Shown piece after piece: positions 1-8,946 of a DNA stretch of 64,000 nucleotides. Location of the stretch: positions 124,001 through 188,000 of the forward strand of contig CAVSSL010000003.1 in assembly GCA_963730585.1 (NCBI GenBank). The letters are read 5' to 3'. Numbering within the stretch: the stretch's first letter is position 1; each line of letters begins with the position of its first letter. Source of the DNA: Pedococcus_A sp963730585. Its GTDB lineage: Bacteria; Actinomycetota; Actinomycetes; Actinomycetales; Dermatophilaceae. The notes below the pieces were generated by a model. It saw only the letters and a program-made list of their open reading frames with translations, made no database searches and was not told where the DNA came from. A program made the position numbers and the translations under genes.

Positions 1-1
1 C

Positions 2-1093
2 ATGCAGGTCTCCGACGCGCTCGAGCCGCTCGTGCACGTGCTCGGCCTGCGCCACAAGCTCGTCGCCGGCGGCCTGTCCTACACGACGCAGATCAACGCG
101 CTCAACCGCGGCCTCGACCTGCTCATCGCCACCCCGGGCCGCCTCAAGGACCTCCTCGAGCGCGGCGCGGTCGAGCTCGGCGACATCGAGGTCTGCATCC
201 TCGACGAGGCCGACCACATGGCCGACATGGGCTTCATGCCCGAGGTCACGGCGATCCTCGACCAGATGCCCGCGGGCGGCCAGCGGCTGCTCTTCTCGGC
301 CACCCTGGACAACGGGATCGACCAGCTCGTCGACCGCTACCTCACCGACCCGGTGACGCACTCCACCGACGACGCCAAGGCCTCGGTCACGACGATGGAG
401 CACCACGTGCTGCTCATCGACCCGATGCACAAGAAGACGATCACGGCCGAGGTCGCCAACCGCGAGGGCCGCACCGTGGTCTTCGTGCGGACCAAGCTCG
501 GCGCGGACCGTGTCGCGCTGCAGCTGCGCGAGCAGGGCGTCTTCGCTGCTGCCCTGCACGGCGGGCTCAACCAGGGCGCGCGCAACCGCGTCCTCGGCGC
601 CTTCCGCGACGGCACCCTGCCGGTGCTCGTCGCGACGGACGTCGCGGCCCGCGGCATCCACGTCGACGACGTCTCGGTGGTCCTCCAGGTCGACCCGCCG
701 GCCGACCACAAGGACTACCTCCACCGCTCCGGCCGCACGGCGCGCGCCGGCGACAAGGGCACCGTCGTGACCCTGGCACTGCCGCACCAGCGCAAGGGCA
801 TGGAGCGCATGGCCCGCGAGGCCGGCATCGACGCGATGCCGACCAAGGCCGTCCCTGGTGACGAGCGCCTCGCGGCGACCGGGGCCACGGCCCCGAGCGG
901 CGTGCCGGTGCCGGAGGACCAGGTGCGCCGCGTCCTCGAGGGCGAGAAGCGCGGCGGCCGTCGTCCGGGCGGTCCGCGTGGCGGCGCCCGCAGCGGCCAG
1001 CGTGACGGCTTCCGTGGCGGTTCCCGTGGCGAGGGCGGCCGCCCGAGCCACCGCGGTGAGCGCAGCGGCGGCTACCGCGGCGCCCGCAGCTGA
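2..1093 (+). CDS. DEAD-box RNA helicase, 5'-truncated by window edge
   Basis: ATP-dependent RNA helicase for unwinding RNA duplexes in ribosome assembly or mRNA turnover. The visible 363 residues start after the Q motif and Walker A, which lie before the window. Seen in order: motif Ib-like TPGR near 45, DEAD near 68, SAT near 99, the second RecA domain with ARGIHVDDV near 221 and the HRSGRTARAG motif near 240. The last ~50 residues are an Arg/Gly-rich tail, typical of RNA-binding tails of actinobacterial RhlE/DeaD proteins. The true start is outside the window. A strong hairpin follows the stop. Confidence 0.93.
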   Translation: MQVSDALEPLVHVLGLRHKLVAGGLSYTTQINALNRGLDLLIATPGRLKDLLERGAVELGDIEVCILDEADHMADMGFMPEVTAILDQMPAGGQRLLFSATLDNGIDQLVDRYLTDPVTHSTDDAKASVTTMEHHVLLIDPMHKKTITAEVANREGRTVVFVRTKLGADRVALQLREQGVFAAALHGGLNQGARNRVLGAFRDGTLPVLVATDVAARGIHVDDVSVVLQVDPPADHKDYLHRSGRTARAGDKGTVVTLALPHQRKGMERMAREAGIDAMPTKAVPGDERLAATGATAPSGVPVPEDQVRRVLEGEKRGGRRPGGPRGGARSGQRDGFRGGSRGEGGRPSHRGERSGGYRGARS

Positions 1094-1122
1094 CCCCACG
1101 GCATACCTGCTGCAGCGCAGTC

Positions 1123-1163
1123 CGAACGGCCCTTTGTCGGGTGACCCGACAAGGGGCCGTTCG
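1123..1163. terminator. Hairpin terminator after the RNA helicase
   Basis: A 19-base inverted repeat (1123-1141 with 1145-1163, one G-T wobble, 3-base loop) sits 30 bases after the helicase stop and just before the algH start. It has no T-tract, as is usual for actinobacterial terminators. A GTATGCCG-type octamer lies just upstream at 1099. Confidence 0.7.
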
Positions 1164-1184
1164 GCTGTCCGCAAGAATGGGCGC

Positions 1185-1746
1185 GTGGAGAGCGAGTACC
1201 TGGCCGGGCAGCTGCTGGTGGCCACGCCGCAGATCGGGGAAGGTGTCTTCCACCGCAGCGTCGTCCTGCTGCTCCACCACGACGCGGACGGGGCGCAGGG
1301 AGTGGTGCTCAACCGCCCCATGGAGGCCACCGTCGACGCCGTGCTGCCCATGTGGCAGGACCACGTCACCCCTCCGGCCGTCCTCTTCGAGGGCGGTCCG
1401 GTCGGCCTCGACACCGCCCTCGGCCTGGTCACCGTGCCGGGCGACAAGCGAGGAACCGATGGGCGTCAAGCGCCTCTTCGGCAGCGTGGGCCTGGTCGAC
1501 CTCGACACCCCGCCCGTGCTCGTCGTCCCCGAGATCGCGGGCCTGCGGATCTTTGCCGGGTATGCCGGGTGGTCACCCGGGCAGCTCGAGGAGGAGGTGG
1601 AGACCGGCAGCTGGTACGTCGTCGACGCCGAGGCGCGCGACGCGTTCGGCGACCACCCCGTCGACATGTGGAAGCGCGTGCTGCGCCGCCAGCGCGACCA
1701 CCTCGCCCTGGTGTCGACGTTCCCACCCGACCCGGAGATGAACTGA
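1185..1746 (+). CDS. YqgE/AlgH family protein, apparent +1 frameshift
   Basis: UPF0301/AlgH family protein of unknown biochemical function. The N-terminal half (GTG start at 1185, reading YLAGQLLVATP, then VVLNRP) is in one frame. The C-terminal half (GVKRLFGSVGLVDLDTPP, GYAGWSPGQLEEE, WKRVLRRQ) continues in the next frame. The switch falls at about 1442-1450. Removing one base there gives 186 residues, a normal family length with all conserved blocks, so a sequencing insertion is likelier than a decayed gene. It starts 21 bases after the upstream hairpin. Confidence 0.82.
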
Positions 1747-1808
1747 CCCGCTGGAGCGGCTGTGGATCGGGTCGAGTGCCGGTCCGGGCAGCGCCTAGAC
1801 TCGGGGCC

Positions 1809-2111
1809 ATGAGCGAGCCGCAGATCCCGCTGGACGACCCGCACGCCCCCCAGGCCCAGCCGTCGACCTCGACGGCCGTCCTCGAGCGCGAGCAGGTCGA
1901 GGAGCGGCTGCAGGAGCCCGGCGACCACGAGCGGTTCTCCCACTACGTGCGCAAGGAGAAGATTCTCGAGAGCGCGCTCTCCGGGGATCCCGTGACCGCC
2001 CTCTGCGGCAAGGTCTGGGTGCCCGGTCGGGACCCGAAGAAGTTCCCCGTCTGCCCGGTCTGCAAGGAGATCTACGACGGGCTGAGGGCACCGCAGGACG
2101 GCGGCGAGTAG
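1809..2111 (+). CDS. DUF3039 domain-containing protein
   Basis: Small 100-residue protein of the actinobacterial DUF3039 family. The N-terminus is polar and Pro/Ser-rich. The conserved core (FSHYVRKEKILESALSG, TALCGKVWVP, FPVCPVCKEIY) holds three cysteines, including a CxxC that could bind a metal. Function is unknown. DUF3039 genes commonly lie near an SF2 helicase like the one at 3319, which hints at a nucleic-acid role, but this is inference. Confidence 0.85.
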   Translation: MSEPQIPLDDPHAPQAQPSTSTAVLEREQVEERLQEPGDHERFSHYVRKEKILESALSGDPVTALCGKVWVPGRDPKKFPVCPVCKEIYDGLRAPQDGGE

Positions 2112-2247
2112 GCCCGCCGCTGGCGGAGTCTTTACCGAATCCGGGACTGAACAAGGCCGACTGGTCGCCCCAGGCGACCTAGCGTCCCTCGGGTCAGCTC
2201 CGTCGCGTCACACCCACGGCGCGGCGGCGACCCGTGAAAGGACGCCC

Positions 2248-3201
2248 ATGACCGCACGCACCCGTCTCGCCCTCTCAGCCCTGCTGCTCGCCGCAGCGGG
2301 GCTCGCCGTCCCGGCAGGCGCCCAGGCCGTCACCATGGCCGGCACCGACCGCGTCGCAGCCGACTGCGTGACGCACACCGACAGCGTCAACGCCGGTCGC
2401 GCCGCCGCCGGCGACAACCGCAAGGACCCGCACGAGCTCACCGCGGCCCAGACGAAGGCCATGGAGGCCGACCTCTCCCGGGCGCTGGCGGCCAAGGGCT
2501 ACACCAAGGGCGCCAACGGGGAGGCCAGGAAGCCCGGTGGGGGCGGCGCCTTCGCCGCGGCCACGGTCAACGTCTACTGGCACGTCATCACCGACGGCAC
2601 GAACGGGAAGCTGACCTCCAGCGACATCAGCGGGCAGATGAACGTGCTCAACAGCGCCTACTCCGGAAGTGGCTTCAGCTTCACGCTCGCCGGCACCGAC
2701 ACCACCACGAACAGCCAGTGGTACAACCTGCGCAACGGCTCCAAGCAGGAGCGCGACATGAAGAGGACGCTCCGCAAGGGCACCATGGCGGACCTCAACG
2801 TCTACAGCGCCAACCTCCAGGGCGGCCTGCTCGGCTGGGCGACCTTCCCGAAGTCGTCCTACGACGCCATGGACGGCGTCGTCATCCTCGACGAGAGCAT
2901 CCCCGGCGGGTCGGCCGCCCCGTACAACCAGGGCGACACCGCCACCCACGAGGTCGGCCACTGGCTCGGGCTCTACCACACGTTCCAGGGCGGCTGCACC
3001 GGCAGCGGCGACTACGTCGACGACACCCCGGCCGAGGCCTCGGCCGCCTACGGCTGCCCGACCGGCCGCGACACCTGCTCGTCCGCTGGTCTCGACCCCA
3101 TCAAGAACTTCATGGACTACACCGACGACGGCTGCATGAACACCTTCAGCTCGGGTCAGCAGGTCCGCATGCAGAACTCCTGGGCGGCCTACCGCGGGTA
3201 G
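2248..3201 (+). CDS. Secreted M43-family zinc metalloprotease
   Basis: Extracellular metalloprotease of the pappalysin/cytophagalysin type (M43). A classic signal peptide covers residues 1 to ~27 (TRLALSALLLAAAGLAVPAGAQA). After a propeptide-like region, the catalytic domain has HEVGHWLGLYH at 234-244, giving the three His ligands and the catalytic Glu. Downstream are NFMDYTDDGCM, fitting the Met-turn, and four cysteines that fit M43 disulfides. At 317 residues it is a minimal member without C-terminal binding domains. It is monocistronic, with a strong hairpin after it. Confidence 0.9.
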   Translation: MTARTRLALSALLLAAAGLAVPAGAQAVTMAGTDRVAADCVTHTDSVNAGRAAAGDNRKDPHELTAAQTKAMEADLSRALAAKGYTKGANGEARKPGGGGAFAAATVNVYWHVITDGTNGKLTSSDISGQMNVLNSAYSGSGFSFTLAGTDTTTNSQWYNLRNGSKQERDMKRTLRKGTMADLNVYSANLQGGLLGWATFPKSSYDAMDGVVILDESIPGGSAAPYNQGDTATHEVGHWLGLYHTFQGGCTGSGDYVDDTPAEASAAYGCPTGRDTCSSAGLDPIKNFMDYTDDGCMNTFSSGQQVRMQNSWAAYRG

Positions 3202-3250
3202 CGCGCCCGACGTCCGACGGCTCGCGAATCCCTCTGGAATAGCACACGTT

Positions 3251-3280
3251 CGGGGCCCCGCCGGTGAGGGCGGGGCCCCG
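3251..3280. terminator. GC-rich hairpin terminator
   Basis: A perfect 12-base inverted repeat (3251-3262 with 3269-3280) with a 6-base loop, between the metalloprotease stop and the helicase start. There is no T-tract. Confidence 0.75.
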
Positions 3281-3318
3281 GCATGTCGTCTCCCGAATCG
3301 GGTTATCGTTGCCCGCCT

Positions 3319-5070
3319 ATGAGTACTGCGGCTGCCTCGAACCTGTCACCAGCGTTCCCGGAGCGGGCCGCCTGGGGGACGGCGTCGAAGCTGCGTGCCT
3401 GGCAGGCGGCCGCGCTCTCGACCTACCTCGAGCAGGGACCGCAGGACTTCCTCGCGGTCGCCACACCCGGTGCGGGCAAGACGACCTACGCGCTGCGGGT
3501 CGCCACCGAGCTGCTCGGCCGCGGCGACATCAGCGCGGTGACGATCGTGGCCCCCACCGAGCACCTCAAGACGCAGTGGGCCGACGCGGCGGCCCGGGTC
3601 GGCATCCACATCGACCCGCGGTTCTCCAACTCCTCGGCCCGGCACAGCCACGAGTACGACGGGGTGGCCCTGACCTACGCCCAGGTGGCCAGCCGGCCGT
3701 CGCTGCACCGCACCCGCACCCAGGCCGAGCGCACGCTCGTGATCCTCGACGAGATCCACCACGGCGGCGACAACCTCTCGTGGGGCGACGCCATCCGTGA
3801 GGCCTTCGAGCCCGCCGCGCGCCGCCTCGCCCTGACCGGCACACCGTTCCGCTCCGACACCTCGCCCATCCCGTTCGTGCGCTACGAGGAGGACAGGGAC
3901 GGCATCCGCCGCTCGGCCTCCGACTACACCTACGGGTATGCCGAGGCGTTGCGGGACGGGGTGGTGCGCCCCGTGCTCTTCATGGCCTACGGCGGCGCCA
4001 TGCGCTGGCGGACCAAGGCCGGCGACGAGATCGCCGCCCGCCTCGGGGAGCCGCTCACCAAGGACGCCATGGCGCACGCCTGGCGCACCGCACTGGACCC
4101 GAAGGGCGAGTGGATCCCTGCCGTCCTCGCCGCCGCCGACAAGCGGCTGACCGAGGTGCGGCGCGGGGTGCCGGACGCCGGCGCCCTGGTCATCGCGTCC
4201 AACCAGACGGCCGCCCGGGCCTACGCCAAGATCCTCGAGGGCATCACGGGGAAGAAGCCGACCGTGGTCCTCTCCGACGACGCCGGGGCCTCCGCCCGGA
4301 TCGAGGAGTTCTCGGCGAGCGACGACCGCTGGATGGTCGCGGTCCGCATGGTCTCCGAGGGCGTCGACGTCCCGCGCCTGGCTGTCGGGGTCTACGCCAC
4401 GTCGACCTCGACCCCACTGTTCTTCGCCCAGGCGGTGGGTCGCTTCGTGCGCGCCCGCAAGCGCGGCGAGACGGCATCGGTCTTCCTGCCGAGCGTGCCC
4501 GTCATCCTCGAGCACGCCGCCCGGCTCGAGGACGAGCGCGACCACGCCCTGGACCGACCCAAGACCGCAGACGACGAGGCGTCGATGTGGTCGGAGGAGG
4601 ACGCCCTCGTCGCGGCCGCGAACCGCACGCTGAAGACCGCCGACCTCGACGCCCCCGGCTTCGAGGCGCTGGAGTCGGACGCCCACTTCGACCACGTCCT
4701 CTTCGACGCCAAGCAGTTCGGGCTCAACGCGGAGGTGGGCTCGGAGGACGAGCAGGAGTACCTCGGCCTGCCGGGCCTGCTCGAACCCGACCAGATGGCG
4801 CTGCTGCTCCATGAGCGGCAGGCCGCCCAGAACACCCGGCGCCCCAAGAAGGCCGAGGAGCCCGTCGCGGCCCACCGCGCGCTCGCGGCCCAGCGCAAGG
4901 AGCTCAACAAGCTGGTCTCCGCCTACGCCCGCAAGACCGGGGCACCGCACGCGGTCGTGCACACCGACCTGCGGCGCGCCTGTGGGGGACCGGCGCTCGA
5001 CGAGGCGTCCTCCGACCAGGTGACGGCGCGCATCGAGAAGATCCGCGCCTGGTTCGTCGGCCGGCGCTGA
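3319..5070 (+). CDS. DEAD/DEAH-box superfamily II helicase
   Basis: Predicted ATP-dependent helicase of 583 residues. Motif I (ATPGAGKTT) lies near residue 50, motif II is DEIHH near 150, motif III-like TGTPFRSD near 175, and motifs V/VI (VSEGVDVPRLAVGVYATST, QAVGRFVRARKRGE) near 345-385. The layout resembles ComFA/UvrB-like SF2 enzymes such as phage and restriction helicases more than RNA helicases. The C-terminal ~170 residues are acidic and unassigned. The ATG at 3319 precedes the first motif. No methylase or nuclease partner is adjacent, so a restriction role is not supported. Confidence 0.85.
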   Translation: MSTAAASNLSPAFPERAAWGTASKLRAWQAAALSTYLEQGPQDFLAVATPGAGKTTYALRVATELLGRGDISAVTIVAPTEHLKTQWADAAARVGIHIDPRFSNSSARHSHEYDGVALTYAQVASRPSLHRTRTQAERTLVILDEIHHGGDNLSWGDAIREAFEPAARRLALTGTPFRSDTSPIPFVRYEEDRDGIRRSASDYTYGYAEALRDGVVRPVLFMAYGGAMRWRTKAGDEIAARLGEPLTKDAMAHAWRTALDPKGEWIPAVLAAADKRLTEVRRGVPDAGALVIASNQTAARAYAKILEGITGKKPTVVLSDDAGASARIEEFSASDDRWMVAVRMVSEGVDVPRLAVGVYATSTSTPLFFAQAVGRFVRARKRGETASVFLPSVPVILEHAARLEDERDHALDRPKTADDEASMWSEEDALVAAANRTLKTADLDAPGFEALESDAHFDHVLFDAKQFGLNAEVGSEDEQEYLGLPGLLEPDQMALLLHERQAAQNTRRPKKAEEPVAAHRALAAQRKELNKLVSAYARKTGAPHAVVHTDLRRACGGPALDEASSDQVTARIEKIRAWFVGRR

Positions 5071-5163
5071 CCGTCCCGCCGGTATCGACCCCGCCCCCGC
5101 GTCCTCGGGGCTAGCGTGGTCGGGTCGCGCCCGACCGAGGCGCGGGGAGAGCGAGGACGGGAC

Positions 5164-5373
5164 ATGGCCAACCACGTGTACGGCGTCTCCGAGGTCGTCG
5201 GGAGCTCGCCCGACGGTGTCGAGGCGGCGGTGAACAACGCCGTCGGCAAAGCCGCTCAGACGGTGCGGCACCTCGACTGGTTCGAGGTCTCGAACATCCG
5301 CGGCCAGCTGGTCGACGGGACAGTCGCGCACTGGCAGGTGACGGTCAAGCTCGGCTTCCGCATCGAGGACTGA
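5164..5373 (+). CDS. Dodecin family protein
   Basis: 69-residue dodecin, a small protein that forms hollow dodecamers and stores flavin (or CoA) in the cytoplasm. The sequence follows the family throughout: NHVYGVSEVVGSSP at the N-terminus, AVNNAVGKAAQTVRHLDWFEV with the flavin-stacking Trp, and the closing strand VTVKLGF. The ATG at 5164 is preceded by a purine-rich stretch. Two hairpins follow, so it is probably transcribed alone. Confidence 0.93.
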   Translation: MANHVYGVSEVVGSSPDGVEAAVNNAVGKAAQTVRHLDWFEVSNIRGQLVDGTVAHWQVTVKLGFRIED

Positions 5374-5374
5374 C

Positions 5375-5453
5375 CCGGCCCGGGCTGCTACCGGGCCGGA
5401 CGGACCTGGACCGGGTGCGTGCGCACTGGTCGCGGCACCGCGCACGCACCCGG
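5375..5453. terminator. Two hairpins between convergent genes
   Basis: A 9-base inverted repeat (5375-5383 with 5391-5399) is followed by a perfect 14-base inverted repeat (5411-5424 with 5440-5453, 15-base loop). Both lie between dodecin and the leftward gene ending at 5498, so they probably terminate both transcripts. Confidence 0.7.
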
Positions 5454-5497
5454 CGGCTCGGTCCGGCGCCGTCCCTGCAGGTTTGGTCGTGCGGTGC

Positions 5498-6103
5498 TCA
5501 GTCGCGGTCCCAGCGCTCCCGCTCACGGATGACCGGCCGGGCGTCGAGCTCCTCGGTCACGATGTCCTGGACGATCTCCATCAGCCGGTCGGCGTCCCGG
5601 CGGATCTCCGGCAGGGGCTTGTTCGACCTGGCCAGGCCGCGGAGCCGGACCTCCACGTACTGCAGCCCCACCCGGCCGACCTCCGAGAGGCGGGTGCGGC
5701 CCGGGGAGGCCACGACCACCTGGTAGGCCACCGCGAGGCTCTCGCAGCGCCGGCAGTCCTTGTTGACCGCGACGGCGAGGTTCTGGGCGTCCACGTCCCG
5801 TGGGCCACGGTCGGCGAGGACCACCTGGAACGACAGGGCCACCGCCCGGCAACCGTCGCACGCGGCATACGCGACGGCGGCGTTGCGCGCGCGCACCCGG
5901 TCGGCCTCGGTGTGGTGCAGGCCCAGCCCCGACACCCCGCGCCGGGTGTCGTCACGGGTGAGCTCGACCACCTTCTGGTCGGTGAAGGTCGCCGTGCGCT
6001 GCGCCGCGCCGGCCGGGGCGGCCACGGCCCCGACGGCCAGTGCCGTGGCGAGCGCCAGGGCGACCCAGCGCAGCCGCGGCGTCCAGCGCAGCCGGGTGCT
6101 CAT
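5498..6103 (-). CDS. Secreted protein with duplicated CxxC repeat
   Basis: 201-residue protein that I cannot assign to a named family. A signal peptide is clear (residues ~10-36, hydrophobic VALALATALAVGAVAAPAGAA). The mature part holds two copies of one motif: NAAVAY..CDGC...ALSFQVVLA and NLAVAV..CRRC...AVAYQVVVA, that is N-x-AVA, CxxC, then QVV-x-A. The C-terminus is charged and helical. The ATG overlaps the stop of the upstream M50/ATPase ORF (ATGA, 6100-6103), so the two are translationally coupled and this protein belongs to the peptide locus. The CxxC pairs suggest a metal- or disulfide-bearing extracellular partner (inference). Confidence 0.8.
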   Translation of the reverse strand: MSTRLRWTPRLRWVALALATALAVGAVAAPAGAAQRTATFTDQKVVELTRDDTRRGVSGLGLHHTEADRVRARNAAVAYAACDGCRAVALSFQVVLADRGPRDVDAQNLAVAVNKDCRRCESLAVAYQVVVASPGRTRLSEVGRVGLQYVEVRLRGLARSNKPLPEIRRDADRLMEIVQDIVTEELDARPVIRERERWDRD

Positions 6104-8694
6104 CGTGACCCCTCGGGGGCCCTGGCGCCGCGCCGTCGGGGCGTGACGAAGGTGCGGCCGACCGAGGCTGCCAGCTCGAGGTAGGCGTCGCGGGTCTCGC
6201 GCCGCAGGTCGCCGAGGCTGGTGTGGGCGCCGGCCTGGAGGGTGACGTCCCAGGGGATGTGCACCACGGCCGAGCACCGGGCGGCGAAGTGCTGGTCGAT
6301 GCGGTCGAGCTCGAGCGGACCCTCTCCGTGCACGGCGTTGACGACGGCCACGGCGCCCTCCACGAGGTCGGCGTGGCCGTGCTCCTCGAGCCAGTCGAGC
6401 GTCATCGCCGCCACGCGGGCGCCGTCGAGGGCGGGCGGCATGACCACCACGATCTGGTCGGCCTCGGCCAGCACACCGCGGATGGCGCTGTCGAGGATGC
6501 CGGTGCCGGTGTCGACGAGCAGCAGGTTGTAGTGGCGGTCGAGGACGTCGATGGCCGTGCGGTAGTCGTCCTCGCCGAGGGCCTGGGTGATCCGGGGGTC
6601 GTCGTCGGAGGCGACCACCTCGAGGCGCGTGTCGACCGCCTGCGACGTGTACCCGCGCATGTCGGCGTACCGCTCGATGTACTGCCGCTCCTGCAGCAGG
6701 TCGGTGACCGTGGCCGGGGTCTCACGGCGCATGCGGTGAGCCAGGCTGCCCGCGTCCGGGTTCGCGTCGAGGGCCACCACCCGGTCGCCGCGGTGGGTCG
6801 CGAAGGTGTGACCCAGCATGAGCGTCGTCGTGGTCTTGCCGGCGCCGCCCTTGCGGGACAGGACGACGATGCGCCGGCAGCCGCGGACAGGAGTGCGCAC
6901 CTGGGTGAGCAGGTCCATCTCCCGGCGCTCCTGGGCGCCGGGGCCCAGGTTCACGGTGCCGCCGGTCGCGGCATACACGCCCCGGCGCCAGCCCCTGCTC
7001 GCCGGACGGGTCTGCCGGCGGAGCATGGCCTCCTCGGTGAACTCCGAGGCGGTGTGCGGCGTGGGCCGGGCGGACTCCGGCGGCGGGGTGGGCGGGTGGG
7101 GCGGCGTCGCCACCGCTGGAGGGGGCGGTGGGGCAGGTGGCGGCGCCGCCGGCTCGGTGGGCGCTCCCTCCATCATGGGGAGCACCGGCGCAGGCTTCGA
7201 TCCGGACATCGTGACCTCCGAAGGTGGACGGCCCGCCGTGCGCGGGCCGGGGAACGAGGAGGTGGGGCGGGGGACCCGTCCCACGAGGGGAGCCATCACG
7301 GGAGCCAGCACACGAGTCAGCAGGGGACCCAGCAGGCGGCGGCCGATGGCGAGCAGCAGCAGGGCCAGGCCGACCACCGGCAACGGCAGCAGCAGCACCG
7401 ACAGCGCCGAGAGCGCCGCCTGGGCCGGGTCGCCCGCCTCGACCGCGGCGACGAGGTGTGCCCAGTGCTGCTGCTCGGCCGCCCAGACGGCGCCGAGCAT
7501 GGCCGGGGAGTTCCAGACGAGCAGGCCGAGGAGGGCCACCATCACCGGCACGGCGGTCAGCACCCAGACGGTCACCACCGCGCGGGCCACCGGCCGCAGC
7601 TCCCGGACGCGGGGCCCGGCCTCCCGCCCCGGCAGCAGGCTGGCGAGGATGGGCCGGACGCGGGAGAACAGGTCGGGCACGCCGATGGCGTCGGCCACGA
7701 CGAAGTAGCCGTCGAGGCGGGCCAGCGGCAGCAGCTGCTGCAGCAGCTCGAGGTGCACGAGGGCGACCGCGATGAGGAGGGGCTGGTAGCCGCTCCACGC
7801 GTAGAGACCGATCAGCCCGAGCGCGAAGAGGGCGTTGAAGTAGACGCCACCGAGGTCGGTGCGCACGCGTCCTGCCCGGCCGAGGCGGTACGACGCGGTG
7901 ACGTCGGTGTAGAACGCCGGGTAGACGACGTAGATCGCCACGCCGACCGCCCCCGGCTGAGCACCGCCGTAGCGGCAGGCAGCCGCGTGGCCGAGCTCGT
8001 GGAACAGCGTCGAGGCGGCCAGCACCGCCAGCAGGGCGAGCAGCAGCGCCGGCGCCTGCAGCGTCGCGGAGAAGGCGGCGCCGGGCTCGGCGGAGCGGAG
8101 GAGCTGTGCGTCGGCGGCCACCAGCGAGGCCAGGGCCACCACGACGACCAGGGGGTGGAACAGCGGCGACAGCAGCCGTGCCAGGACCTGCACCACCGGG
8201 GCGGGCAGGAGCACCCGGCGCAGCCGCAGGGTGAGCATCGGACGCGAGCGGGGCAGGGGGCGCGCGCGGGGTGGACTGGTGCCCTCGTCATGCTGGTATG
8301 CCGCGGGACCGGGGCCGGCGCCAGGGGTGGCGCCGGGGCTGGGACTTGGGCCGTGGCCGGCGACGGGGGTGGGGTCGGGTGCCGGGCTGGGAAGGGGGCG
8401 GGCGATGCCCATGGGGCGCAGCCGCTGCTCGAGCAGCAGGTCGAGGCCTCCGGTCGTGAGGGTGCGGCCGTACTGGGCGCTGACCCGTGCGGCGACCTGC
8501 TCCGGCGTGCGCCGACCGTCGAGCGCGAGCGCCACGAGGAACAGCAGGCGCGAGACCTGCAGCAGCTGGCCGTCGGCGCGCGCGATGAGGTAGTGCGGCT
8601 CGGTGAAGCCCGGACCGCCGTACTCGCCGAGCAGGCGGACGCCCTCGGCGAGGCACGGAACCGTGGCAAGCTCCCGCGACGAGCCTGTGGTCAT
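6100..8694 (-). CDS. PqqD-like/M50 metalloprotease joined in frame to MinD/EspI-like ATPase
   Basis: 864-residue ORF with three parts. Residues ~12-100 resemble PqqD-type RiPP recognition domains (YLIARADGQLLQVS, DGRRTPEQVAARVSAQYG). After a Pro/Gly-rich linker, residues ~155-480 are a polytopic site-2-protease-like M50 domain with H232ELGH236 and the LDG motif at 327-329. From ~565 to the end is a MinD/ParA ATPase of the EspI type (TPVRGCRRIVVLSRKGGAGKTTTT, Walker A K615-T622, DANPDAG). A second ATG at 7209 is in frame and has a strong GGAGG site; a 7-bp hairpin lies just upstream. A separate 369-residue ATPase may therefore be made from an internal start. The gene follows the two peptide genes and overlaps the secreted CxxC gene. 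Confidence 0.8.
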   Translation of the reverse strand: MTTGSSRELATVPCLAEGVRLLGEYGGPGFTEPHYLIARADGQLLQVSRLLFLVALALDGRRTPEQVAARVSAQYGRTLTTGGLDLLLEQRLRPMGIARPLPSPAPDPTPVAGHGPSPSPGATPGAGPGPAAYQHDEGTSPPRARPLPRSRPMLTLRLRRVLLPAPVVQVLARLLSPLFHPLVVVVALASLVAADAQLLRSAEPGAAFSATLQAPALLLALLAVLAASTLFHELGHAAACRYGGAQPGAVGVAIYVVYPAFYTDVTASYRLGRAGRVRTDLGGVYFNALFALGLIGLYAWSGYQPLLIAVALVHLELLQQLLPLARLDGYFVVADAIGVPDLFSRVRPILASLLPGREAGPRVRELRPVARAVVTVWVLTAVPVMVALLGLLVWNSPAMLGAVWAAEQQHWAHLVAAVEAGDPAQAALSALSVLLLPLPVVGLALLLLAIGRRLLGPLLTRVLAPVMAPLVGRVPRPTSSFPGPRTAGRPPSEVTMSGSKPAPVLPMMEGAPTEPAAPPPAPPPPPAVATPPHPPTPPPESARPTPHTASEFTEEAMLRRQTRPASRGWRRGVYAATGGTVNLGPGAQERREMDLLTQVRTPVRGCRRIVVLSRKGGAGKTTTTLMLGHTFATHRGDRVVALDANPDAGSLAHRMRRETPATVTDLLQERQYIERYADMRGYTSQAVDTRLEVVASDDDPRITQALGEDDYRTAIDVLDRHYNLLLVDTGTGILDSAIRGVLAEADQIVVVMPPALDGARVAAMTLDWLEEHGHADLVEGAVAVVNAVHGEGPLELDRIDQHFAARCSAVVHIPWDVTLQAGAHTSLGDLRRETRDAYLELAASVGRTFVTPRRRGARAPEGSR

Positions 8695-8754
8695 GACTAC
8701 CCCCTCGGTGAGGCGAGGGCCGGACGCCGGCTGCGCCCCGCCCCCGCCGGTGGT

Positions 8755-8946
8755 CTAGGCCTGGGTGACCCCGACCAGCTGGTTCGCCGAAGCCAGCGCC
8801 GACGACCCGCAGGACGCCGCGTTGATCGCGATGCCGAGGTTGATCGCCGTGACGTTCGCAAGGTTGAACAGGGCCAGCGTCTCCCGGGGTGGGAGCAGCT
8901 CGACCGACGTGGCCTCCAGCTCGGAGATCGACAGGTGCTCGTGCAT
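8755..8946 (-). CDS. Small peptide, candidate precursor of the M50 locus
   Basis: 63-residue peptide with no signal sequence. The N-terminal ~28 residues are acidic and leader-like (ISELEATSVELLPPRETL). The rest is small-residue and Asn/Ala-rich (NVTAINLGIAIN, one Cys, ALASANQLVGVTQ). It aligns without gaps over the last 33 residues with the neighbouring peptide (17 identities) and shares VELLPxRETL. An AGGAG site lies 8 bases before the ATG. It is the gene directly upstream of the M50 protease, 60 bases away. A role as an M50/PqqD-domain substrate is inferred from this order; no family was recognised. Confidence 0.72.
   Translation of the reverse strand: MHEHLSISELEATSVELLPPRETLALFNLANVTAINLGIAINAASCGSSALASANQLVGVTQA

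Noticed and set aside
3319..5070. Restriction-modification or phage-defence helicase
   Set aside because: The SF2 helicase has no adjacent methyltransferase, nuclease or other defence gene; its neighbours (DUF3039, dodecin) are housekeeping-type.
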